Part shown: positions 18,982-26,111 of the stretch, piece after piece | Layout: every line of letters begins with the position of its first letter | How positions within the stretch are numbered: the stretch's first letter is position 1 | DNA from: Pseudozyma flocculosa PF-1 | Lineage: Eukaryota > Basidiomycota > Ustilaginomycetes > Ustilaginales > Ustilaginaceae | Direction: 5' to 3' | Length of the DNA stretch: 26,111 nucleotides | NCBI RefSeq assembly: GCF_000417875.1 | Contig: NW_006920882.1 | Location: forward strand, 386,810 to 412,920 | Made by a program: the position numbers and the translations under genes | The notes under the pieces: model-generated | Told to the model about the DNA's origin: nothing | The model's database searches: none | The model's input: the letters and a program-made list of their open reading frames with translations, nothing else

Positions 18982-19876
18982 TTCCTGTCCCGCGACGCGT
19001 TGAGCGAGCCCTCGGTCGGCCTGGCTGCCAGCAGGCCTGCTGCAGCCTCGTCCTTGGTACTCCCAGCTGCCTCTTCGTCCTTTGGGTCCCTGCTCGCGCC
19101 TTGGAATGGCGCCCGTCTCGCGCCATCGCACAATGCTGCAAGCGCGAGGACCGACGAGGGCCTGGCAGTGATCCGCAGCGTCCTCTCAGCGACTGCATGC
19201 CAAGTGCACGACAGCCAACGGAGGCAGAGGCGAGGCGCCCTGCGTTGCGCATGGCGACGCGCTCAATCGCCCACCCGAGAGGGCGCTTGCGTGGTCCGTC
19301 CTACATCTTGTTCCCCATGCCCCGAGGCCCTGGATCGCCTGCTGGCGTCTGCGAGCCTCCGTTCAAGGACAATAATGAGAACGACACCTCTTGTTGCAGA
19401 TCGTCGTGCCTGCCCCGTTGACCGGACAGGCACGCAGGCGTTGCTCTGCTGCAGGCTCGAGGCCCCGGCGCCGTGCCGAATCAGGAATCTTGCTTGCTCC
19501 TGTGGTCGGCCATCCGAGCACGGCCATAGTCACGGCTGGCCCCGAATAGGGCGGCTGTAACCCATGGGACCGGGGGAATAGCCGCCAGAGGGTGTGCCGC
19601 GTTGAGCTCGAGTCTGGCCGTGCCTGGCCCAGAGCGCGGTGGCGGCGGTAGCCGTGGCGGCTACGCCGAGCAAGCCGTGTGCGCGCGGATGTAGCGGGCT
19701 CGGTGTGACCCGTCGCAACCCCAACAGCTCGAAATCAGGAAATCACCTCGACGCAAGTGGGCGGAGCCAGGGGGCAAGCAGCTACATTGCCCCCACCTCA
19801 TCTCGGACGTCTCGGTGGTGCAAGCCGCTTGCCCGCTTGCCCGCCTGCCCACTCCGGCGCCCAGGCGCCAAGTAGG

Positions 19877-19884
19877 TATAAGAG
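19877..19884 (+). promoter_or_regulatory. TATA-like element of the orphan gene
   Basis: TATAAGAG lies 192 bp before the start codon at 20069. A CAACACAAC stretch about 30 bp downstream (around 19905-19920) is a plausible transcription start region. Confidence 0.5.
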
Positions 19885-20068
19885 GCAGAGCCTGTCCTCC
19901 CTCAACGCAACACAACACCCCCTTCAACCTGCCACCGTATCGCCTTCTACAGCATCCCCGATAGTCTTCCAAGCACTCTCTCATCCAGCCACGGCCTTCT
20001 TCACCTACGAGTGTCCATCGGACAGCGCCACCCACATTTGGTCGCCTTCCGAGGCCATCGTCACCGCC

Positions 20069-21941
20069 ATGGACGTCCCAGCCTACGACCAAGGCCAAGG
20101 TGAGCTCCTCGTCGAGTGCGCGAGTACCTGTCGCGTCATGTTGCGACCCGCTTGCTGACCTGGAACCGTGACCTACCCCTTCTCCAACGATTTGCCTCCC
20201 GGCAGGCCTCTCTCGCACCCTGACTCGCACCGACATGCCGTCCAGGGTCGCCAACGATGAGGGTGCCGCGACCTCCGCCGAGACCGCGACCAAGGCTGCT
20301 CAGCACGGTCGCGGACATTCGCACGGCTCGGCTTTTTCCTTGGACTCGGCCGTCGATCCTCAGCTCGGGCTCGGCCCGATCCGCCCTCGCATCCCGGCCA
20401 AGCAGCCCAGCAACACCGCAGAACGAGCCGCTCGCGGCGATGACCAGACCGTATCCGCAGGCAATGCGCTGGGCCTTGAGACGACCGATGCCATGCCTGC
20501 TGGGTCAAAGGAGGGCGTCGCGGAAGCAAAGGCGGCGTCGGAAGCGCCCGAGCAGGCCGTCGATTCGTCTGCCGCGTCGCAGATGCCCTCGACGGACAGG
20601 GCCAACGGTGCTTCGGACTGCCGAGAGCATGACGGTCCTCTGGCAAAGGGCAGGATGCCCCTGCGATCCCGCAAGCCAAGCATGCTGCGCAACGTCAAGA
20701 AGCGCATCTCGGCCATCTTCTCGACTTCCGGCGGCGGCAGTGCCGACTACGCCGATGCCGCTGCCGCTGCCGCTCACGCTCTCCCGACAACCGACTCTGA
20801 CGAGCTTGGAGCTTCCTCGCCTGCCAGGACGGTCATCACCCTGCCTCCCGAGCCCGTCGCTGCCGAAAGTACCGCTGCGTCAGGTGACGCGAACACGCCT
20901 GGCCCCGACGCCAAGGAGAGCCAGCGGCAGGCGCAGGAGGAGCGTGGTGCGAACAAGCTCTCCAAGAGGCTGAGCGCCGCCATCCTTTCCGGCCTCAAGC
21001 GTCCGAGCGGCAAGTCCAACCCCGACATCAGCGTTGATGCCACCGCCGCTGTGCCCGGAGGCGACCAGCCAGCCGAGGTGAGTGGCGGCCACGCAGCGCC
21101 CGGCCCCGTCGTCTTCGCCCGGGGCAGCCTGATGGACAAGCTCGCGCAAAAGGAATCGACTGCAGCGTCACAGCCTTCTGCCGAGGCTGCTGGCGTGCCG
21201 TCTGAGGTCGACAAGCTGGCAGAGGGCGCCCCAGTCAAGGATGTATCGCGCGAGACGCTGCCCATCACGCCTCCTATGTCGCCGTGGAGGGCGGCCGTGG
21301 ACCTCTTCAAGACGAAGCGGGGCCAGTCGGAGCCTAGCTTCGAGCACGTCAACCGCGGAGTCCTCAGCAGCAGCGCGGGATCGGCGCAGTCGTCGGGCGC
21401 GACGAGCCAGACGGACGGAGAGGCCGCGGGCGCCGCTACCGCTGCATTGCCGGACAACCCGGACGCCACCACGCCGGTGAAGCGTGCCAGGACGCTGCTG
21501 CGCAAGCTGAGCCGGGCCGGAATGGCGAGAAAGGCCAAGTCGAGGGCCCAGGCGGACCTGTCCAAGGAGCCGCTCCCCGACGTGCCGACCGTCGCCAAGA
21601 CGGATAGCGAGACGAAGACGGATGCGCCGGAGGAGGCTGTCGCGGCACCGTTGGCGGCGCAGACGGAGGCGCGGGCAGAGGGAGAGAAAAGCGAGGCTGA
21701 GGCAGAGGTAGCCGACGACGAGGGGGACAAGGACGAGGTGCTGAAGGACGACGGCGGGAAGGGCGAGATGGCCAAGAATGAAGAGGCAAGGGGCGAGGCG
21801 GCGAAGGAGGACGGAGCGAACGAGGACCAGGACGGCGACGCCATCGAGCTGGCCTCTGACGACGAGTCCATCGCCACCACCGCGCGCGCCGCCGAAGCGG
21901 ACAAGAAGGGCAAGCAGAAGGCCGTCGAGGGTGGGCAGTGA
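20069..21941 (+). CDS. Unrecognised Ala/Glu/Ser-rich protein, probably disordered
   Basis: Exons 20069-20099 and 20206-21941 (106-bp intron, GTGAGC donor, CTGAC branch-like site near 20152, GGCAG acceptor) encode 588 aa. The 31-nt first exon encodes MDVPAYDQGQ; the spliced frame runs LSRTLTRTD into an internal Met at residue 21, which would be the start if the intron were ignored. I recognise no family. Visible features: three short basic, amphipathic-looking segments, about 163-184 (SMLRNVKKRISAIFST), 260-281 (NKLSKRLSAAILSGLKRPSG) and 436-458 (RTLLRKLSRAGMARKAKSR); a Pro-directed SP site in ITPPMSPWRAAVDLF at about 364; and a strongly acidic Glu/Asp/Lys-rich tail from about 490. No signal peptide or membrane segment is seen. 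An upstream TATA, a CACCGCCATGG start context and clean splicing favour a real gene. The three basic segments could bind acidic membranes or partners; that is inference only. Confidence 0.75.
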
Positions 21942-22393
21942 AAGGAGCGATGGAGGTGATCCGGAAAGCAGGTGGTGGTGGCTGGGGCGATCGGCAGCAA
22001 GACGGCCCTCTCAGCTCCCTTGATCTTGGCTCCACAACGACGGCTTCGACGGATCCGGCAATCCCTCCTGGCTGACCAGCTGTCACCTTGTCCGCCTATT
22101 CGCCTCTCGCGGACCCGCTCTTGCAGATGGCACGCACCTGCCATTCTAGTCTTCGTCCGTCATTGTCGTCGTCGTCATCGTCGTCGTCGTCGTCATCGTC
22201 GTCATCGTCGTCGTCGTCGTCATCGTCGTCGTCGTCATCGTCGTCGTCGTCGTCGTCAACGCCAACCGCTCGTCCGCCCCGGCCCGCGGGCGAGTCAAAG
22301 GGACACTTACGGCGCGGTGCCCCGCCACCACCGCCGCGCCACAGCTTGCGCGCCTCGCAGTCCAGAGAGAGAGGGCGCGCGCTTTCGGTTGCA
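21942..22393. other. Convergent intergenic region with triplet microsatellite
   Basis: This 452-bp gap lies between the 3' ends of the orphan gene (plus) and the phosphatase gene (minus). It should contain both 3' untranslated regions. Its main content is the GTC/ATC repeat at 22165-22257. No coding sequence is supported, although the repeat lies in an open frame on the minus strand as poly-Asp. Confidence 0.6.
22165..22257. repeat. 31-unit GTC/ATC microsatellite
   Basis: Thirty-one consecutive triplets: 26 GTC and 5 ATC (at 22177, 22195, 22204, 22222 and 22237). On the minus strand one frame is an unbroken run of 31 Asp codons (GAC/GAT); on the plus strand one frame is poly-Ser (TCG/TCA). 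Every interruption is the same G-to-A change, read on the plus strand. Confidence 0.9.
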
Positions 22394-24460
22394 TCACGTC
22401 CGACTATCCCTGTACAGATCGACCTTGCTCCTCCTAAACTCTCTCCTCTGCTTTGTCGAATCCTGCCCGCCCATCCGCCCCCACCCACGCAGCGGAACGA
22501 CGAGGACGGTGCCGTTATCCTGTGCGCCGAGCTCCTCTGCGAAACGGAGGACGCGGTGCGCCGCATCGTGCGGGTGCCTGGCGTCGCGGCACAGGTCCAC
22601 CACCTCCTGGTCGGACATGACGCCGCCGATTCCGTCGCTAAACGCCACGACAAAGGCATAGTCGTCGCCGCGGACGAGCTGCGAGATAATCTCGGGCTCG
22701 CTCGTCACGCCGACCTTTTTAAACTTGCTGTCGCCAAAGCTGCGCGTGTTGGCCAACGCGCCCATCCAGCGCGCCTCGCCAAACGAGTCGGTAATCATGC
22801 CGGCGCCCATCTTGCGCAGCCGCTCCGACTCGGACCGGTCGTCTGGGTGGTGGTAGTTTGTCAGCGGTATCGCCGTACCGTCCGACACCGAGGCCAGCAG
22901 CATCCGCGTATCCCCAATGTGCGCCGTCGTGAGAAAGAGCGACGACGACGAGTAGAAGGGCTGCGTCGGCGTGTCGAGCGAGTGGAGCAGCACCACCGAC
23001 GCCGTCGAGCCGCCCACGTCGAGCTGCGGGTCCGAGTGGATCAGCCGGTCAGTGTGTAGCCACGCCAGCGTCAGCCGCTCCGACAGCGTCAGTGTCGACT
23101 CCGCCAGCGTCTCTGGCGGCGGGATCCGCTGCGTCAGGCTCGTCAGCCCGGCGCGCGCCTCGGATGCGGCGCTGGGCGGCGACGACGCGGGGTGCGAGTT
23201 CGGCTGGCTGTCGAGCGATGACGGCGAGGCCGACGAATCTTGTGAGCTCCGTGCACCCTGTGCGCCCTCGATGGGCCCGGCCAGTGGCACCTCGCCCCTC
23301 GACTCCGCCGAGTGGATCAGCGCCGGCTGCTGCGATAGTTGCGGTGGGGCATTGTCCGCTTCCTCCTTTGACCGTGACCCGGCTGTCTGTCCGGCTGCCG
23401 AGGCCTCTACGGCCGAGACTGTGCCGCTGCCGCTGCCGACGGTCCCTTGCGTGGCCGACGGCGCTGGCCCCGCCTTGGCGCTGTTGACCAGGTCGGCAAA
23501 CGTCTTTGGCTTGCTCCGTTCGGCCTCGCGCTCGCGCTCGCGCTCCTTTGCCCTCTGCCGCTCTGCCTCCTCGGCCTTTGTCCGTTCCGCAGCATCGACG
23601 GCGGGTCCCTTGGCATCCCCGGTCGGTCTTGTCGCCGCTGCGGCCCGAGCCATTGTTGCCCTCGGGTGGCCTGCGCCCGCCCTGACCGGTTTGAGCTCCT
23701 CCTTCCTCACCCACCTCTCGAGCAGCCCGCCGTTGAAGCGGCGAAAGTAGCCGCCGAGGGAGCGCGTGTACTGTACGGTGTCGGTGACCATATCCTCCTG
23801 GACGTCCTCGAAGATGGCGTGGAGCTCCTTGCAGAGGAACTGGGAGACGGGCTGTCCGCCGTGGCCGTCGAAGCAGGCGAACCAGGCGAGCTGGCCCGCC
23901 ACCTCTTGCTCTGCGGGCGTGGAGGGAGACCATTTGGAGGCGACGTCGCGGAGCGTGGCGGACGAGGAAGCGAGGTACGAGGCTCTGAGCACGGCGGGCG
24001 GGAGGGAGACGCAGCTGACCGAGGTCGTGTCTTCCTGGTAGGCGCGGGTGCCGCGCGAGGTGGCGAGGCCATAGACGCCCGTGCGGCTGGGTTTGAGCGA
24101 GATGCGCCCGGATCCGCCGGTGGGGGAGAGGGTGCGTATGTAGTCGTGGTACTGGCGCAGGTGTACGCGGTGGGGCTGCCGAGGCGGAGTCGAGGATGAA
24201 GGCGCGGTGCGGGCAGGCCGCCGGCGTGCGACGGCTGACCGCAACGGCGAGCTGGCTGCCTGCGGCGGCAAGGAGGACAGCGCAGAGGTGGCGTAGCAGT
24301 GCCGGAGGGGCGACGAGGCGATTGAAGGCGATGGTAGCCGAGATGAGGAGGCGCAGATTGACGCGGCGCCACTGATGAGGGTCGTCGAGGATGATGGCGG
24401 TGCTGGGGCCGCCCTCTGCCGTGCCGCCGTGGCAGCGAGGGTGGCGGAGCGTGCACGCAT
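22394..24460 (-). CDS. PTC6: PTC6-like mitochondrial PP2C protein phosphatase
   Basis: A single exon of 688 aa. The start at 24460 gives a presequence (MRARSATLAATAARQRAA) with a typical processing site RHCY/ATS at about residues 53-57, so the matrix is the likely location. PP2C (PPM) motifs are in order: SRGTRAYQEDT with Asp144, FDGHGG with Asp198, GGSTASVVLL, TAHIGDTRMLLAS (about 516), ITDSFGEARWMGALANTRSFGD, FSDGIGG with Asp609, and QDNGTVLVVPL with Asp648. These Asp residues bind the two catalytic metals, so the enzyme should be an active Ser/Thr phosphatase. The ITDSFGE...LANTRSFGD block fits the PTC6 branch, linked in yeast to pyruvate dehydrogenase regulation and mitophagy. Residues about 265-440 are a low-complexity insertion with a short KEREREREAER helix, absent from the compact PP2C fold. 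The frame is open upstream to 24946 through a Thr tract, a possible but less likely start. Confidence 0.93.
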   Translation of the reverse strand: MRARSATLAATAARQRAAPAPPSSSTTLISGAASICASSSRLPSPSIASSPLRHCYATSALSSLPPQAASSPLRSAVARRRPARTAPSSSTPPRQPHRVHLRQYHDYIRTLSPTGGSGRISLKPSRTGVYGLATSRGTRAYQEDTTSVSCVSLPPAVLRASYLASSSATLRDVASKWSPSTPAEQEVAGQLAWFACFDGHGGQPVSQFLCKELHAIFEDVQEDMVTDTVQYTRSLGGYFRRFNGGLLERWVRKEELKPVRAGAGHPRATMARAAAATRPTGDAKGPAVDAAERTKAEEAERQRAKEREREREAERSKPKTFADLVNSAKAGPAPSATQGTVGSGSGTVSAVEASAAGQTAGSRSKEEADNAPPQLSQQPALIHSAESRGEVPLAGPIEGAQGARSSQDSSASPSSLDSQPNSHPASSPPSAASEARAGLTSLTQRIPPPETLAESTLTLSERLTLAWLHTDRLIHSDPQLDVGGSTASVVLLHSLDTPTQPFYSSSSLFLTTAHIGDTRMLLASVSDGTAIPLTNYHHPDDRSESERLRKMGAGMITDSFGEARWMGALANTRSFGDSKFKKVGVTSEPEIISQLVRGDDYAFVVAFSDGIGGVMSDQEVVDLCRDARHPHDAAHRVLRFAEELGAQDNGTVLVVPLRGWGRMGGQDSTKQRREFRRSKVDLYRDSRT

Positions 24461-24549
24461 GCCCGGCGGCCAAAGGGCGGGAGAGGTGCGAGGTTGGGCA
24501 GGGGCGTTGGTGACCGTGTCGGAGGCGTAGATGGTGGTGATGACGACAG

Positions 24550-24570
24550 TGGTGGTGGTGGTGGTGGTGG
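24550..24570 (-). repeat. ACC triplet tract in the phosphatase leader
   Basis: Seven GGT-type triplets on the plus strand, so ACC/CCA on the coding strand of the phosphatase. In the frame of the phosphatase they would read as poly-Thr. Confidence 0.8.
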
Positions 24571-24973
24571 CAGTGGCAGTGACAGCCAGCAGGTAGGGCA
24601 GGCCAGGGCAAAAGCGGCCAGACCCGCCCGACGTCGTTGGTGGGGGCCCTCGCCGGCCTCTGCTCACCCCGGGGCGCTGCCCTCGGCTTGGTCCCCGCGG
24701 CCTGAGCCCCCTTTCGGCTATTGCGCCGCTCTGTGCGACTTTTAGCCGCGCTTCGAGCCGGCCCCGATGCCGGGCGTCGATCGGGTACGACTGGGAACGA
24801 TGGCCAAGGGTCGGATCGGCCTCCCTCTTCTCCACTTGTGATTTCTTCGGCTTCTTGACGATCGCTTTTTGGGGTGGCAGCGGCGCTGACAAAAGCGCCT
24901 CCTCCCTCGCTCCACCGCCGTCATTCCTCGGCTTGGGCAAGCTCACTCTGCGTCTTCACCATCCTCTCACGGT

Positions 24974-25003
24974 CACCACCACCACCACCACCACCACCAC
25001 CAC
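24974..25003 (+). repeat. CAC/ACC triplet tract in the CBP3 leader
   Basis: About ten tandem CAC units. In the frame of the downstream CBP3 start they read as ACC, poly-Thr, with no stop codon before 25086. Confidence 0.85.
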
Positions 25004-25085
25004 CGCGGCTGACCTCCCAACCGACTTTGTCCTCACCTACACCACTCGCCGCCGCTCACTCGACCCGCAGTCCGCCCGCCACGCC

Positions 25086-26111
25086 ATGACTCGACTCGCC
25101 TCATCGTCGGCCTCGTCGCAGGCTCTCGGCGCCCTCGTCCACCTCCGTCCCTCTGCAACCACAGCGGCACGGTTGGCGACCTCGGCGCGCAGCACGGACG
25201 CATCCCGCCCCGCGCCGCGCTCCAACCCGTCCAAGACGCCCGCGTCCCACACCGCACCGCTCCTCCACCGCTCCCAGCTCTCGCCCTCGGCGCCCCCCGC
25301 CCTCCCCAAGAAATCCTACTCGCCCTTTACCGTCTCGGTGGTAAAGGGCCTCGCAAAGCTCATGGGCTACAACTCGCTCTCCTCGACCGCCATCCGCGTC
25401 ACCTCGGACCTCTACGACCGCTGCGCAGAGCGCGCACACGTCGAGCGCAACTTTTGGTACGGAGGTGAGTCCTGGCCCGGGTCGGTCCGCGTCTAGTCTT
25501 CCCCGCCCCTGCGCTGCTGACGTAGTCGTTCCCCTCCTCGTCTCTTCGCTCCTCGCATCTTCCTCGCCCCCCTCCTCCCCCATCCGCCAGACTGCGCGCT
25601 GCCGCAGACGTACCAGACGTGGTTCCAGATCACCAACCTGCATATCTACCTGCTGCTGGTGCGCTTCCGGGCGCTGCCGCGCGACGAGGCGCGCACCTAC
25701 TCGCAGGAGCTCATCAACCACTTTTTCATCGACGCCGAGTCGCGGATGCGCGACCGCTTTGGCGTCCAGACGTCGCGCCTCGTCAAGGGCTACATGCGCG
25801 ACATGCACCAGCAGCACCGCGGCAGCATCCTCTCGTTTGACGAGGGCCTCGTCGGCGGCGACGTGCGCATGGCCCAGGCCCTCTGGCGCAACATCTGGGG
25901 CGCCGGATGGGGCACCGTCGCCGGCGTCAAGCGGAAGCTCAAGGGCATCGACAAGCTCGCAGAGGGCGAAAAGGAGAGCGAGGCAGAGCGGGGCATGCCC
26001 GACCTCGCGCGCGACGTGACGCTCCAGGATCCTACCCTCGCCACCAAAATGGCCGCCAGCCCCTATGCCAAGGCCGCCGCCGCCCAGCGCGCAGCCGAGA
26101 TGGCCGGCGCC
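25086..26111 (+). CDS. CBP3: CBP3/UQCC1 cytochrome bc1 assembly chaperone (3' end outside window)
   Basis: Exons 25086-25464 and 25591-26111 (126-bp intron, GTGAGT donor, CTGAC branch-like site near 25515, CGCCAG acceptor) give 300 aa without reaching a stop, so the gene continues beyond the window. Residues 1 to about 60 form a Ser/Arg/Ala-rich mitochondrial presequence (RLATSARS). The ubiquinol-cytochrome c chaperone domain follows: VVKGLAKLMGYNSLSSTAIR, LYDRCAERA, then across the splice FWYGDCALPQTYQTWFQITN, LHIYLLLVRFRALP, SQELINHFFIDAESRMRDRF, and a C-terminal part with ALWRNIWG. In yeast Cbp3, with Cbp6, binds the mitoribosome tunnel exit and newly made cytochrome b, promoting COB translation and complex III assembly. 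The ATG at 25086 begins the presequence; an upstream in-frame ATG at 24855 would add a Thr-rich extension unlike a targeting signal. Confidence 0.93.

Larger units (their letters stand above)
17402..20068. other. Long divergent intergenic region
   Basis: This 2.67-kb stretch separates the ITC1-like gene (minus) from the orphan gene (plus). Long open frames such as minus strand 17374-18876 and plus strand 19000-19560 give compositionally biased translations without family resemblance and are treated as chance. Contents: ATTGG (17720-17724 and 17880-17884), which read as CCAAT towards the ITC1-like gene; a GGT tract (18051-18074); a GGCT microsatellite (18132-18153); a 14-bp palindrome (18968-18981); and a TATA element for the orphan gene (19877-19884). 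No tRNA was recognised. Confidence 0.55.
24461..25085. promoter_or_regulatory. Shared divergent promoter of PTC6-like and CBP3-like genes
   Basis: Only 625 bp separate the two start codons, so both promoters and leaders lie here. No TATA box or CCAAT motif was seen. Each leader carries an ACC-type triplet tract on its own coding strand, 90 bp before the phosphatase start and 83 bp before the chaperone start. In both directions the reading frame stays open upstream of the chosen ATG. Confidence 0.6.

Noticed and set aside
20774..22144. 456-codon minus-strand open frame opposite the orphan gene
   Set aside because: It is Ser/Ala-rich, lacks domains and has no splice or promoter support, while the plus strand has a TATA box and a clean first exon. 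As neither strand has a known family, this was weighed more carefully than other shadows.
22096..22393. A possible extra last exon of the phosphatase gene encoding the poly-Asp tract, suggested by a GTAAGT-like donor near 22310
   Set aside because: The phosphatase frame already ends with a stop at 22394 after the expected C-terminal block; no convincing donor precedes that stop in the right phase.

Overview
The window is nuclear DNA of a filamentous or yeast-like fungus, most likely a basidiomycete. The case rests on strongly GC-rich DNA, spliceosomal introns of 106-230 bp with mostly GTGAGT donors, and mitochondrial, chromatin and cell-wall-degrading proteins of fungal type. Only 9 introns in 7 genes fits Ustilaginomycotina (smuts and relatives) better than the intron-dense mushrooms or rust relatives; that placement is inference. 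High GC in third codon positions leaves long open frames opposite nearly every real gene, and these were discarded.

Layout, left to right: (1) minus strand 53-1652, a secreted GH43 exo-beta-1,3-galactanase with a C-terminal CBM35-like module, 3 exons. (2) A gene-poor stretch, 1653-4473, whose right end is the promoter and 5' leader of (3) plus strand 4474-6968, the 75/78 kDa iron-sulfur subunit of respiratory complex I, 2 exons. (4) A gene-poor stretch 6969-9735. (5) Plus strand 9736-12879, a large DUF2985 membrane protein containing a 61-N assembly gap flanked by a perfect 26-bp duplication. (6) A convergent intergenic region with an unusual AT-rich island at about 13200-13570. (7) Minus strand 13746-17401, an ITC1/ACF1-like subunit of an ISWI chromatin remodeller, 5 exons. 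(8) A long divergent intergenic region 17402-20068. (9) Plus strand 20069-21941, an unrecognised disordered protein whose first exon is only 31 nt. (10) A convergent gap with a 31-unit GTC/ATC microsatellite. (11) Minus strand 22394-24460, a PTC6-like mitochondrial PP2C phosphatase, head to head with (12) plus strand 25086 to the window end, a CBP3/UQCC1 cytochrome bc1 assembly chaperone that runs off the edge.

The genes do not form a metabolic cluster. Three of seven are mitochondrial (complex I subunit, matrix phosphatase, complex III assembly factor), and the last two share a 625-bp divergent promoter, which makes co-regulation possible. No tRNA, rRNA, transposase, CRISPR array or secondary-metabolite gene was seen. 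The least explained items are the AT-rich island with three GTCACGTGC boxes, the orphan disordered protein, the gap-flanking duplication, and the mirrored ACC/Thr tracts in the leaders of the divergent mitochondrial pair.
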